From Byssovorax sp. (GTDB taxonomy: Bacteria > Myxococcota_A > Polyangia > Polyangiales > Polyangiaceae): 64,000 nt of DNA. The stretch is from assembly GCA_025362495.1 (NCBI GenBank), contig JANYGI010000042.1, positions 62,001 through 126,000 of the forward strand. Reading direction: 5' to 3'. Below the pieces are notes generated by a model that saw nothing but the letters and a program-made list of their open reading frames with translations, was not told the DNA's origin and ran no database searches. The translations under genes were made by a program, and so were the position numbers. Shown here piece after piece: positions 26,483 through 35,519 of this stretch (the stretch's first letter is position 1; every line of letters starts with the position of its first letter).

Positions 26483-28579
26483 ATGGCCTCGCTCACGGAC
26501 CGCCTCCGTCACGCCGTCATCGGCGCGCCGAAGGACATCAAAGATCCCAACGCATTTCACAAGCTCTCGCTCGTCGCGCTCCTGGCCTGGGTCGGCCTCG
26601 GCGCCGACGGCCTCTCGTCGAGCTCGTACGGCCCCGACGAGGCGTTCCGCGCCCTGGTCGACGAGCAGGGCCGGTTCCACACCGGGCTCGCCGTCTTCCT
26701 CGCCGCGGCGACGGCGCTCACCGTCTTCATCATCAGCTACGGGTACAGCCGGATCATCGAGCAGTTCCCGTCCGGCGGCGGTGGCTACGTCGTCGCGAGC
26801 AAGATCCTCGGGCCGCGCGTCGGCGTCGTCTCGGGCGCGGCGCTCCTCGTCGACTACGTCCTCACGATCACCATCTCGATCTCCTCGGGCGCCGACGCGA
26901 TCTTCAGCTTCATGCCCTCGCTCGTCCCCTACAAGCTCGCGTTCGCCTTCGCAGGCCTCGCGCTGCTCACGGTGATGAACCTCCGCGGCGTGAAGGAGAG
27001 CGTCACGGCAATAGCGCCAATTTTCGGCCTCTTCGTCGTCACCCACGCCATCGCACTCGTCTACACCATCGGCAGCCACGCGACCGAGATCGGCGCCGTC
27101 TCGCAGCAAGTGCACGCGAGCGTGACCGACACCTGGAAGACGCTCGGCTCGATGGGGGCGCTCCTGATCTTCGTCCGCGCCTACTCCATGGGCGGCGGCA
27201 CGTACACCGGTATCGAGGCCGTCTCCAACGGCCTCCAGATGATGCGTGAGCCGCGCGTACAGACCGCCAAACGCACGATGGTGCTCATGGCCACCTCGCT
27301 GGCTATCACCGCCGGCGGCATCCTGCTCTGCTATCTGCTCGTCGGCCTCACACCCAACCTCCCCCGTGACAAGACGCTCAATGCCTTTCTCCTCGAGCGC
27401 GTCGCCGGCCACTGGTCGATCGGCGGCTTTCACTTCGGCGGCGGCTTCGTCATCGGAGCGCTGCTGAGCGAGGGCGCGCTGCTCTTCGTCGCCGCCCAGG
27501 CCGGCTTCCTCGACGGCCCCCGCGTCATGGCCAACATGGCCACCGACTCGTGGCTTCCTCACCGCTTCTCCGCCCTGTCCGAGCGCCTGACGATGCGCAA
27601 CGGCGTGCTGCTCATGGCCATCGCCGCGGGCCTCGCCCTCGCGTACACAAAGGGCGACGTGACGAAGCTCGTCGTCATGTACTCGATCAACGTGTTCGTC
27701 ACGTTCTCGCTCTCGAACATCGCGATGACGGTGTTCTGGATCCGCCACCGCAAGGACGATCCCACCTGGTGGCGCCACCTCCCGGCCCACATCACGGCGA
27801 CCATCCTCTGCGTCACGATCCTCACGATCACCGTCCTCGAGAAGTTCGCCGAGGGTGGCTGGCTCACCCTGCTGATCACCGCCGCTCTCACCGTGTTCTG
27901 CTTCCTGGTGAAGCGTCATTATGGCCTGGTGATCCAGGCGATCCGCCGCCTCGACAAGGAGCTCCCCGGCCCCGAGGCGGGCGAGCACGCGATGGCGCTC
28001 TACAGCGACGGTATCAACGCTCCCGCCGAGGGCGAGCCCGAGGCCCGCCAGCCGGTCGCCGTCCTCTTCGTCGGCGGCTACGGCGGCCTCGGCCGTCATG
28101 CCCTGCTGACGATGCTCCGCATGTTCCCCAACCACTTCAAGGGCGTGGTCTTCGTCAGCATCGCCGTGGTCGACTCGGACACCTTCAAGGGCGTGCGCGA
28201 GGTCGAGGCCCTGGAGCAGCGCACCAAGGAGAACCTCGAGCAATACTGCCGCTTCGGTCGGGCCCTGGGCTTGCCCTCTACGAGCGCCTTCTCCGTGGGA
28301 ATCGAGGTCGCCGTCGAGGCCGAGAAGCTCGGCACCTTGCTGATCAAGCGCTATCCGAAGGCGCTGGTGGTGGCCGGGCAATTGATCTTCGAGGAGGACA
28401 CCGGGTGGAACCGGATCCTCCACAACGAGACTGCGTTCCTGATCCAGCGGCGGCTCCAGCACGTGGGCGTGCCGATGATCGTTTTGCCGGTGCAGCTCGA
28501 TCTCAAGCCCTTCGAGGGGAAGCCGCGGCGATCGCGGCGGATCGACGGCGGCACATCGGACATCGACGCCGCGGAGTAG
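26483..28579 (+). CDS. KimA-like APC-superfamily potassium transporter with cytoplasmic tail
   Basis: 698 residues. The membrane part (about 25-480) follows the Bacillus KimA pattern: LGADGLSSSSYG, QFPSGGGGYVVASKILG, SGAALLVDYVLTITISISSG, GIEAVSNGLQMM and later NVFVTFSLSNIAMTVFWIRH. After a 40-residue linker a cytoplasmic domain (VAVLFVGGYGGLGRHALL to MIVLPVQLDL) looks like the universal-stress-protein-type tail of KimA, longer than in Bacillus. KimA imports K+ with H+ and is inhibited by c-di-AMP; whether c-di-AMP is used here is not shown. Other APC substrates are possible. Confidence 0.8.
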   Translation: MASLTDRLRHAVIGAPKDIKDPNAFHKLSLVALLAWVGLGADGLSSSSYGPDEAFRALVDEQGRFHTGLAVFLAAATALTVFIISYGYSRIIEQFPSGGGGYVVASKILGPRVGVVSGAALLVDYVLTITISISSGADAIFSFMPSLVPYKLAFAFAGLALLTVMNLRGVKESVTAIAPIFGLFVVTHAIALVYTIGSHATEIGAVSQQVHASVTDTWKTLGSMGALLIFVRAYSMGGGTYTGIEAVSNGLQMMREPRVQTAKRTMVLMATSLAITAGGILLCYLLVGLTPNLPRDKTLNAFLLERVAGHWSIGGFHFGGGFVIGALLSEGALLFVAAQAGFLDGPRVMANMATDSWLPHRFSALSERLTMRNGVLLMAIAAGLALAYTKGDVTKLVVMYSINVFVTFSLSNIAMTVFWIRHRKDDPTWWRHLPAHITATILCVTILTITVLEKFAEGGWLTLLITAALTVFCFLVKRHYGLVIQAIRRLDKELPGPEAGEHAMALYSDGINAPAEGEPEARQPVAVLFVGGYGGLGRHALLTMLRMFPNHFKGVVFVSIAVVDSDTFKGVREVEALEQRTKENLEQYCRFGRALGLPSTSAFSVGIEVAVEAEKLGTLLIKRYPKALVVAGQLIFEEDTGWNRILHNETAFLIQRRLQHVGVPMIVLPVQLDLKPFEGKPRRSRRIDGGTSDIDAAE

Positions 28580-28592
28580 TCGCCCCGGAAGC

Positions 28593-28646
28593 CTGACGTG
28601 ACGTCGATGCGCTGACGCGCAGCAGCGGCAGCGCCGCTCACGTCAG
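28593..28646. terminator. Inverted repeat between convergent genes
   Basis: CTGACGTGA at 28593-28601 pairs with TCACGTCAG at 28638-28646, with a second possible pairing of GCTGACG (28611-28617) and CGTCAGC. It spans the gap between the KimA-like gene and the convergent membrane protein gene and covers the latter's stop codon; a bidirectional terminator is likely. Confidence 0.4.
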
Positions 28647-29143
28647 CGCGCGTCTCCTTCGCGACCCGGGCCCACAGGGCGGCAAATCCCGATCACCAGG
28701 GCGAGGAAGGAGAGCACGGTGAGCAGCGCGCGCGCACCGTTCACCGCCCCCGCGTGCGCTCGAATCGCCGCCCAGTCCGGCGACACCGCATCTGCGTGAA
28801 GCGCGAGAATGGCCTGGTTGCTCGGCACCCCCATCGCCACCGTGACCACCGTGGAGAGCACCATGAGCGCGACCCCCGCCGCGATGAACGGGAAAGCCGG
28901 GCCGCGCCGCTCCTTCCACGTCAGCGCGAAGAGCGCCAGACACGCGAGGAGCGCCGTGATGCCCTCTATCGGCATCGCGGGATCGTAGTGGTGGATGAGG
29001 TCCTGCTCGATCCGCACGTAGTCGCTGGCAGAGAGCGTCTCCAGCATCGGGACGATGCCCAGCCAGTCCGCGAAGAACACCCCGGCGAGGAGGCCAGTGG
29101 CGAACAGAGCGACGACCCGAACGACGTTGGTGACCAGGTTCAC
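28643..29143 (-). CDS. DUF1772 (anthrone oxygenase-like) four-helix membrane protein
   Basis: 166 residues from a GTG. Four hydrophobic helices (VVALFATGLLAGVFFADWL, TALLACLALFALTW, FIAAGVALMVLSTVVTVAM, ALLTVLSFLALVIG) with the family's VPSNQAI stretch after helix 3. DUF1772 members include the anthrone oxygenases of polyketide pathways, but most bacterial members are uncharacterised, and no polyketide gene lies nearby. Function unknown. Confidence 0.72.
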   Translation of the reverse strand: MNLVTNVVRVVALFATGLLAGVFFADWLGIVPMLETLSASDYVRIEQDLIHHYDPAMPIEGITALLACLALFALTWKERRGPAFPFIAAGVALMVLSTVVTVAMGVPSNQAILALHADAVSPDWAAIRAHAGAVNGARALLTVLSFLALVIGICRPVGPGREGDAR

Positions 29144-29286
29144 CGGCCGAGCGTACCACGAAGGTTCCGGGCGAGAACAGCGTCACGGCGACCCCCGAGG
29201 ACGAGCGCCGTGCGCCCATGGTCAGCGACGTTGCCATGAAGAACGGAGTCGCGACCAGGGCGAGCAGGCATCGAGGACCTCGCACG

Positions 29287-29577
29287 CTACGAAGAGGGCC
29301 CCGTCGCACCCTGACTCGCCCTGGCGCGACGCCGGTGATGGCGGACGATCGCATACCCCACGACGGCGTTGACGACGAGCACGGCGTTGGTCGTCGTGAA
29401 CACCCAGTCACGCACGAGCGCGCTGTAGGTCGTGAACCCGATCGAGGCCGCCGTCTGCCCGATCCAGAGCCACCTCGACACCCCCTCGACCGAGCCGGAG
29501 CGCCATTGCTTCCAGTTCTGCTTCACGAGGGTGAGGATCAGGATGAACGAGCTGAGCCAGCCAACGATCTGGGTCAC
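29287..29577 (-). CDS. PQ-loop/SemiSWEET-like small membrane protein
   Basis: 96 residues from a GTG. Three hydrophobic segments: VGWLSSFILILTLVKQNW, LWIGQTAASIGFTTYSAL and TTTNAVLVVNAVVGYAIV. The KQNWKQWRSGSVEGVSRWLW stretch matches the pattern after helix 1 of SemiSWEET/PQ-loop proteins, which dimerise to move sugars or other small solutes; the exact Pro-Gln pair is absent. Substrate unknown. Confidence 0.65.
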   Translation of the reverse strand: MTQIVGWLSSFILILTLVKQNWKQWRSGSVEGVSRWLWIGQTAASIGFTTYSALVRDWVFTTTNAVLVVNAVVGYAIVRHHRRRARASQGATGPSS

Positions 29578-29613
29578 GCAGCCTCACTGCTCCCTGGTGA
29601 GGTTCGCTTCCCG

Positions 29614-30018
29614 TCACCGCTCGACGGTCGCGAAGAGGACGCGCGGGCCCTTCGGGAACACCGCCGCCGGATCCTCCTCCGCGGTGATCACCAGGTTGAA
29701 GCGGTGGAACGGAGTGACGGTATCGAGGCTCCCTGTCAGCTCCTTGCTGACCCGGAGAGCGCCGATGTTCTGCGGCGTCCCCCCCTCTCGCTCCACCCAG
29801 ACCACGTAGACCGTGGCGGTCCGCTCCACCTTCGCCGGCGGCGCGAGGTGCTTCACCTCGATCTTCAGCTTCAGGTTGCCATTGCCCCCCTCGTCCGAGG
29901 TGGTGATCTCCCCGCTCGCGGCAGGCACCGCGGGGCTGCTGATGAGCTCTATCGGCGCCGGGCCGCAGCCCGCGAGGCCGAGGGCCGCGGCGAGCAGCAT
30001 GGACAGGTGGGTTCGCAT
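29614..30018 (-). CDS. Small lipoprotein
   Basis: 134 residues from the ATG at 30018. The signal peptide ends in a lipobox (LGLAGC). A mature beta-rich domain follows (GNLKLKIEVKHLAPPAKVE, ATVYVVWVE, GALRVSKELTG, RFNLVITAEEDP), perhaps an immunoglobulin-like or DUF-type sandwich. No family recognised. A short hairpin (CCTCAC 29582-29587 with GTGAGG 29597-29602) downstream may end the transcript. Confidence 0.65.
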   Translation of the reverse strand: MRTHLSMLLAAALGLAGCGPAPIELISSPAVPAASGEITTSDEGGNGNLKLKIEVKHLAPPAKVERTATVYVVWVEREGGTPQNIGALRVSKELTGSLDTVTPFHRFNLVITAEEDPAAVFPKGPRVLFATVER

Positions 30019-30401
30019 GATCGGTCCTCCATGGCAATCCTGCCTGGCTACTAGCGCCGCGGATCTCCGGCGCAATCAGTCAAATCGGCGAGCACGGCGG
30101 ACGAGCGAGCGAGCGATCAAATCCGGGATACCGTACCTGGCGTGCGCGCTGGCCTACGCTGTTCGGGCCCTGCTCGCCGCTCGGGCAGGATGCTCCAATG
30201 CTCGATTTCTGGCGCTTGCGGTGTGGCGAGAGTGCCTGTTTCGACAATCCCTCGACGAGCACGTCCGCCTGCCATTGCCACCCTGAATTTCGACCCGGCA
30301 ACCTTGATTTGCGCGCGAGGAGGCTCATTGTTGGCGCGCTGTTCACTCGCGGAGTCGGGGCATCGTGCGCCCGAAAACAATTCAGACCAGGAATCGCTCG
30401 A
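30019..30401. other. 383-base divergent intergenic region
   Basis: Lies between the lipoprotein gene (-) and the histidine kinase gene (+) and must hold both promoters. In-frame sequence upstream of 30402 could extend the kinase by 68 residues, but it is Cys-rich and unlike a protein domain, and AGGAA sits about 9 bases before the ATG at 30402. I see no clear operator or RNA element. Confidence 0.35.
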
Positions 30402-32840
30402 ATGAACGACGGGACGAGAGCACAACCTTCGACAGGGGCTCCAGGAGACGCGGCTCGGCGGCTTGCCGAGAAATCCGACGAGATCGCCATGCGCTGGGAA
30501 GAGCGTTTACGGCAGGAGCTCCCGACCGCTCGGGTCCTGTCGCACCCCGACATGATCACCACCCTTCCCCAGTACCTGGAGCAGCTCTCGGTCGCGCTGT
30601 CGACTGGCGGCCTCAACCGCGACGCGCTGGAAGAGACGTCGCGTCGCCACGCGGCCGAGCGGGCCCGGCAGCCGTTCTCGCTCGATCAGCTCCTGCTCGA
30701 GTACAGCGTGCTCCACGAGACGATCCTCGACGTGCTCCAGCGCGACGCCCGCCTCGACGCGCTGGACGAGCGAACGCTGCTCGAGGCGATCGAGCACGGC
30801 ATGAAGGACGCGGCGTCGGAGTACGTCCGCGCCTTGCAGCTCCGCGAGGAGTCGATCACCGCGGAGTCGCAGCGCGTCCGCACCCAGATTGACAATCTTC
30901 TCCAGGGTACGACCGACGGGGTCGTCACCGTCGATCTCGACCGGCGCTACCTCTACATGAACGACGAGGGCGCGAGCATCCTCAGCTCCGGCCTGAAGGT
31001 CAAGGAAGAGCTCCTCGGCAAGACGATGATGGAAGAGCCCCCCGCGGAGCTGGGCGATCGCTTCTTCTGGGCGCAGATCAAGGCCATCGAGCAGCAGGTC
31101 CCGGTCGAGATCGAGGAGCAGCTCCCCGCCCTCGGGCGCTGGGTCCAGATCAGCGTCTATCCCGCGCCGACGAGCCTCAACATCTACTTTCGCGATCTGA
31201 CGCAGCATCGCCGGGCCGAGGAGGAGCTGCGGCAAGGCGAGGAGCGGTTCCGCTCCATGGTCGAGTCCGTCAAGGACTACGCGATCTTCATGCTCCACCC
31301 GGACGGCACCATCGCGAGCTGGAACACGGGGGCTCAGCGTATCAAGCAGTACCGGGCCGAGGAGGTCATCGGCACTCATTTCCGCGTTCTCTATCGGCCC
31401 GAGGATCGAGAGACGGGGCGGCCGACGCGCAACCTCAACATCGCGAAGATCAAGGGTCGCTGCGAGGACGAGTGGTGGCGTCGGCGCAAGGACGGTTCCA
31501 GCTTCTGGGCCAACGTCATCATCACCGCGCTCTACGACGAGGCCGGGCGCTTGACGGGCTTCACCAAGGTGATCCGCGATCTGACGGAGCGGAAGCGACG
31601 CGAGGTCAACGAGCACTTTCTCGTCGAGCTCACGAGCGTGCTCTCGACGTCGATCGACTTCGAGGACAGCCTGCGTCAGGTCGCGCAGCTCGTCGTCAAC
31701 GGGTCGTACGCCGACTGGTGCACCGTCGTGACCGCCAACGCCAATCGAGCGATCCAGCGAATGGCGTTCGTCCACCGCGACCCGAGCATGCAAGAGGTCG
31801 TGCAGCGCCTCGTGCCCGAGCCTGCGAGTCACCTCGGGCTTGGCGCCTGCGCGAGCCGCGTGCTCCGCACCGGGCACTCCGAGCTCGTCAGCACCGTCGA
31901 CGCGTCGAGCCCGATTTCGCTCCCGAGCGATCGACGCGCCGTGGAGCTGCTCGGGACGCTGGGAATCGACTCGTACATGTGCGTGCCTCTGACGACCGGA
32001 GGGCGGACGCTCGGTGTGATCACGATCGTCTCCGCGGATCCGGGGCGTCGCTACCGGACCGAGGATCTGTACTTCGCGGAGGAGGTCGGCCGGCGCGCCG
32101 CGCTGACCATCGACGCCGTCTACAGCCGCCACATGGTCGGCGCGCGCGAAGAGGTGCTGGCGACAGTCTCTCACGATCTCCGGAGCCCGCTCAGCGCCGT
32201 GCTCTCGGGCGCGGAGCTCGTCACCCAGTTCGCTCCGCAGGGCGCCGGCGGGGACGCGCTGCGCAAGCACGCCAGCATCATTCATCGCGCCGCCCGGCGG
32301 ATGGAGCGCTTGATCTCGGATCTCCTGGATCTGGCGAAGATCGAGGCCGGGCGCTTCGCCGTGGAGCGCAAAGCGATCGACGTGCGCGCGCTGCTGCAAG
32401 AGGTCGCCGAGTCGCACGAGCCCACGGCGCGCGAGAAGTCGATCCACCTCGCGACCGCGACGGTCGACCACCCGTGCGAGCTCCTGTGTGACCGGGATCG
32501 GATGCTCCAGGTCTTCTCCAACCTGGTGGGCAACGCCATCAAGTTCACGCCCGAGGGCGGCGACATCACGCTCGGGCTCGACCACTGCGGCGAGGAGGTG
32601 CAGCTCTCGGTCCGCGACACCGGCCCCGGGATCGGCGAGGACGAGCGCGCTCACATCTTCGAGCGCTACTGGCAAGCGCAGCCGACGGTGAACCGCGGGG
32701 CCGGACTCGGCCTCTTCATCACCAAAGGGATTGTCGAGGCCCACGGCGGCAGGATCTGGATCGAGAGCCAGCCCGGCGCGGGGAGCACCTTCCGCTTCAC
32801 CGTCCCGAGGGCCGTGAAGACCGAGAGCAGGGCCGCCTGA
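30402..32840 (+). CDS. Soluble multi-domain sensor histidine kinase (RsbRD_N-like, PAS, PAS, GAF, kinase)
   Basis: 812 residues, no membrane segment. The N-terminal 150 residues (LAEKSDEIAMRWEERLRQEL, RRHAAERARQPFSLDQLLLE) resemble the RsbRD_N domain of stressosome-like regulators. Two PAS domains (about 160-270 and 285-405, with SMVESVKDYAIFMLHPDGTI and WWRRRKDGSSFWANV) and a GAF domain (about 410-570) follow. The phospho-acceptor is near His591 (ATVSHDLRSPLSAVLS). The ATPase domain has NLVGNAIKF, DTGPGIG and GAGLGLFITKGIV. No partner regulator is adjacent, so it is an orphan kinase. Confidence 0.87.
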   Translation: MNDGTRAQPSTGAPGDAARRLAEKSDEIAMRWEERLRQELPTARVLSHPDMITTLPQYLEQLSVALSTGGLNRDALEETSRRHAAERARQPFSLDQLLLEYSVLHETILDVLQRDARLDALDERTLLEAIEHGMKDAASEYVRALQLREESITAESQRVRTQIDNLLQGTTDGVVTVDLDRRYLYMNDEGASILSSGLKVKEELLGKTMMEEPPAELGDRFFWAQIKAIEQQVPVEIEEQLPALGRWVQISVYPAPTSLNIYFRDLTQHRRAEEELRQGEERFRSMVESVKDYAIFMLHPDGTIASWNTGAQRIKQYRAEEVIGTHFRVLYRPEDRETGRPTRNLNIAKIKGRCEDEWWRRRKDGSSFWANVIITALYDEAGRLTGFTKVIRDLTERKRREVNEHFLVELTSVLSTSIDFEDSLRQVAQLVVNGSYADWCTVVTANANRAIQRMAFVHRDPSMQEVVQRLVPEPASHLGLGACASRVLRTGHSELVSTVDASSPISLPSDRRAVELLGTLGIDSYMCVPLTTGGRTLGVITIVSADPGRRYRTEDLYFAEEVGRRAALTIDAVYSRHMVGAREEVLATVSHDLRSPLSAVLSGAELVTQFAPQGAGGDALRKHASIIHRAARRMERLISDLLDLAKIEAGRFAVERKAIDVRALLQEVAESHEPTAREKSIHLATATVDHPCELLCDRDRMLQVFSNLVGNAIKFTPEGGDITLGLDHCGEEVQLSVRDTGPGIGEDERAHIFERYWQAQPTVNRGAGLGLFITKGIVEAHGGRIWIESQPGAGSTFRFTVPRAVKTESRAA

Positions 32841-33108
32841 GCACCGGTGGGACGGTCGCGCGGCTCCTCCGCGCGATCGCCCCGTCATCAATGAAGCACC
32901 GCAATCGTCTCAATTGGGTGTCGCAATATGTCCATTGATGCCCCGCTATTTTTCAATTGAAGTACCTCAATACAAACGCCTGAATTCCAGCTCTTTTTGA
33001 GGGCTCCAACCTCGACGGATCGAGGGTGCGATAGAAACGCTCGCTCCAGCTCACGAAGGCTTGCAGAACAAATCTCGCAACCGGTAAGGTGGCTCCGGAA
33101 GTCGCCCG

Positions 33109-34083
33109 ATGGTCGCGTGCCGTTTGCTCCTCGCATCTGCCATGCTGTTGCTCAGCGTCCCTGCGCGCGCGTCGCGTCCTCACGACGCGATAGCGCTGTC
33201 GTATCTGCCCAGCTCGGCCACCGCCGCCGGCTGCCCCGCGGCCAGCTTTCTGCGTGAAGAGGTGGAGAAGCGCCTCGGCTACGATCTCTTCGAGCCCGGG
33301 GCGACACCGCGTCTCACCGTGACGATCGATCGATTCGACAGCGACTATCGCGTCACCGGCGAGCTGCGCTCGGACGAGGGGGACGTCACCCTGACAAGCA
33401 CCTTCACCGAGGGGGAATGCGGGGTCGCGGTTCGCTCCCTGGCCGTCGCGGTGGCCATTCGCTTCACTCACGTGCCATCGACATGCCTGCTCCCGGCCGC
33501 GCCCGCGCCGGCTCCCGCGCGCGCCACGCTCGCGACGGCGCCGGCCAGCACGGCCCCACGCCCGGTCACGCTGCCCGAGCCACCCCGCGTTCAGATGGGG
33601 ATTGCGTCGATGGTCTCCATCGGATCCGCGCCGGTCGTGGTCGGCGGGGCCGCGTGGTTCGTCGGCGCGCGCTGGGCCCGGTTCTCCGGGGCGCTCGAAG
33701 GGCGGGCGCTCCTCGCCTCGGCGACTGACATCCTCGGACCGCGCGTGCGCGACGGATATCACTTCCTCGTGGTCGGCGTCGCCGCCTCGGCGTGCGTTCA
33801 CCCGGGGTGGGCCTTCGCCTGCGCGCAGCTCGGGTGGGGCTCGCTCTCCACCCGCAACAGCGCGGTCGACATCGATCCCGACCGCGTGACGCACGTGGGC
33901 TTCGGCTTTCGCTTCGGCGGAGAGCGCGCGCTGACGCGCACCATCGCTCTGCGCGCCTACGTCGATACCCTGTTCGAGCTCAGCCCCGGCAACCTGAGGA
34001 CGCGGACGACGGGCGCTCCTGTCGTCTGGCACAAGCCGGCGTTCTCCGGCGCGATGGGCCTTGGCCCGGTCATCACCTTCTGA
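33109..34083 (+). CDS. Secreted protein, predicted outer-membrane beta-barrel
   Basis: 324 residues. Signal peptide (RLLLASAMLLLSVPARAS), a domain of about 100 residues (FLREEVEKRLGYDLFEP, RLTVTIDRFDSDYRVTGEL), a Pro/Ala linker, then alternating short amphipathic strands ending in a terminal Phe (GAMGLGPVITF), typical of outer-membrane barrels. Long uncharacterised proteins of this layout are common in myxobacteria. It begins an envelope cluster with the two lipoproteins downstream. The upstream 268 bases (32841-33108) include an AT-rich stretch with two TCAATTG copies, probably promoter DNA. Confidence 0.6.
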   Translation: MVACRLLLASAMLLLSVPARASRPHDAIALSYLPSSATAAGCPAASFLREEVEKRLGYDLFEPGATPRLTVTIDRFDSDYRVTGELRSDEGDVTLTSTFTEGECGVAVRSLAVAVAIRFTHVPSTCLLPAAPAPAPARATLATAPASTAPRPVTLPEPPRVQMGIASMVSIGSAPVVVGGAAWFVGARWARFSGALEGRALLASATDILGPRVRDGYHFLVVGVAASACVHPGWAFACAQLGWGSLSTRNSAVDIDPDRVTHVGFGFRFGGERALTRTIALRAYVDTLFELSPGNLRTRTTGAPVVWHKPAFSGAMGLGPVITF

Positions 34084-34104
34084 TTCGAGAAATGGAGACG
34101 AAAC

Positions 34105-34317
34105 ATGGTTCAATCACTCTGGCTACGCATCTCCCGGCGATCCAGCATCCTCGGCGCCGTCGCGCTGACGTGCTTGGCCCTCGCGCACGCCATCGCCGCG
34201 AGCGCCTGCTGCGGCCCGAACGACGCGATCATTCACGACGAGTGCTTCGACGCAGGGGCGATCGACGCGGGCGACGCCGGGGCCGGAGGCGCGTCGTCCG
34301 ATCCGGCATGCAACTGA
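34105..34317 (+). CDS. 70-residue lipoprotein with CGPNDAII motif
   Basis: Starts 22 bases after the barrel gene with GGAG upstream. The signal peptide ends LAHAIAASAC, so lipidation of one of two adjacent Cys is likely. The mature part begins CGPNDAIIHDECFDAG and is otherwise Asp/Ala/Gly-rich (DAGDAGAGGASSDPAC). The CGxNDAII-x-D start also occurs in the next gene, so the two are related at their mature N-termini. No known family. The size is at the limit of gene calling, but the shared motif supports it. Confidence 0.55.
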   Translation: MVQSLWLRISRRSSILGAVALTCLALAHAIAASACCGPNDAIIHDECFDAGAIDAGDAGAGGASSDPACN

Positions 34318-34354
34318 CCACGATCCTCCGCAAACGAACGAACGAGGTGGGGCA

Positions 34355-35443
34355 ATGAGAGCACTCGAAGCAACGAAGACGATGGGGCGCGGAGGCTGCC
34401 TGCTGCTGACGCTCGCAGCGCTCGGCTGTGGCAGCAACGACGCGATCATCCGCGACGATTACGCAGGCTCCAGCGCCTCCGGCGCCGGCGGGACGGGTGG
34501 AGTCGGCGGCGCCGGGGGCGGCGGCGGCGCGAGCACGACAGGGCCGCTCTGCGCGGGTCAGTGCGCGCCGCTCGGCCCGGCCGAGTGGCAAGGTCCCGCC
34601 CTCGTGTGGATGGGCCCGCCCGGGCACGCCCCGGAGTGCCCGCCGAGCGCGCCAGTCGCGGGCGATCTCGGCCTCGCCGATCTGACCGCGCCTCTCACCT
34701 GCGGCGCGTGCACATGTGATCCGCCACAGGGATCCTGCGCGCTCCCCACCACGTGGACGGCCGCCGCGGCCCCGTGCGCCGGCGACGGGCCCGGCATCAA
34801 GCACACGTCGTTCGACGCGCCCGCCGGCTGGAGCGGCGCGTGCACCGCCAAGAACCCTGTCGCGGCCGCGCAGAAGTGCGATGGTCTCAACTGTGTTCAA
34901 TCGTTGACGATCGCCCCGTCGACGCTCGTCGAGGGCCCGTGTGGCGTCAGCGTCGCGGCGCCGTCCCGGCCCGTCACCGCGACCTGGGGCGAGGCCGCGC
35001 GCTCATGCCATGGAGTCACCGTCGGAGGATGCGCGGGGCCGGGAGAGCTCTGCGCGCCCCCCGCGGAGCCCGGCTATCGGCGCTGCCTGGTCCGCGACGG
35101 CGAGCACGCCTGCCCCGAGGTCTACACCGTCGCCCACCACTTCTTCACCGGCCTCGACGACACCCGCGCTTGCTCGGCCTGCGGCTGCGGCGCGCCGCTC
35201 GGGAGCACCTGCACGACGCTGGTCTCCGCGTACGCCGACGGCGCGTGCGGCTCGCCCATCGCCTCCGTCACCGTCGACACCACGAAGCCGGCGTGCGTCG
35301 ATATCCTGCCCTCCGGCGCGGCCCTCGGGAGCAAGCTCGCCGAGGAGCCCACGTACGCTCCCGGTACGTGCCAGCCCAGCGGAGGCGAGGCCATGGGAGC
35401 CGCGTTGCCTGCCAATCCGGTGACGGTCTGCTGTCTCCCCTGA
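34355..35443 (+). CDS. Cys-rich lipoprotein with CGSNDAII motif
   Basis: 362 residues with GAGGTGGGG shortly upstream of the ATG. The lipobox AALGC is followed by GSNDAIIRDDYAGSS, echoing the preceding small lipoprotein. A Gly-rich spacer leads to a domain with many Cys (CGACTCDPPQGSCALP, ACSACGCGAPLGSTC), probably disulfide-stabilised and displayed at the surface. It resembles other myxobacterial Cys-rich lipoproteins of unknown role. Possibly co-transcribed with the two upstream genes (22- and 37-base gaps). Confidence 0.68.
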   Translation: MRALEATKTMGRGGCLLLTLAALGCGSNDAIIRDDYAGSSASGAGGTGGVGGAGGGGGASTTGPLCAGQCAPLGPAEWQGPALVWMGPPGHAPECPPSAPVAGDLGLADLTAPLTCGACTCDPPQGSCALPTTWTAAAAPCAGDGPGIKHTSFDAPAGWSGACTAKNPVAAAQKCDGLNCVQSLTIAPSTLVEGPCGVSVAAPSRPVTATWGEAARSCHGVTVGGCAGPGELCAPPAEPGYRRCLVRDGEHACPEVYTVAHHFFTGLDDTRACSACGCGAPLGSTCTTLVSAYADGACGSPIASVTVDTTKPACVDILPSGAALGSKLAEEPTYAPGTCQPSGGEAMGAALPANPVTVCCLP

Positions 35444-35466
35444 TGGGGTGACGGCGGACGACGCAT

Positions 35467-35490
35467 CCACACACGAGATTGTGTGTGTGG
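35467..35490. repeat. Inverted repeat of CA/GT dinucleotides
   Basis: CCACACAC at 35467-35474 and GTGTGTGG at 35483-35490 form an 8-bp dyad between the Cys-rich lipoprotein and the sigma factor gene. It could be the lipoprotein terminator or an operator for the sigma factor, whose start lies 30 bases later. Confidence 0.35.
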
Positions 35491-35519
35491 ACATCCATCG
35501 AGCGAAATTGGGGGGGCCG

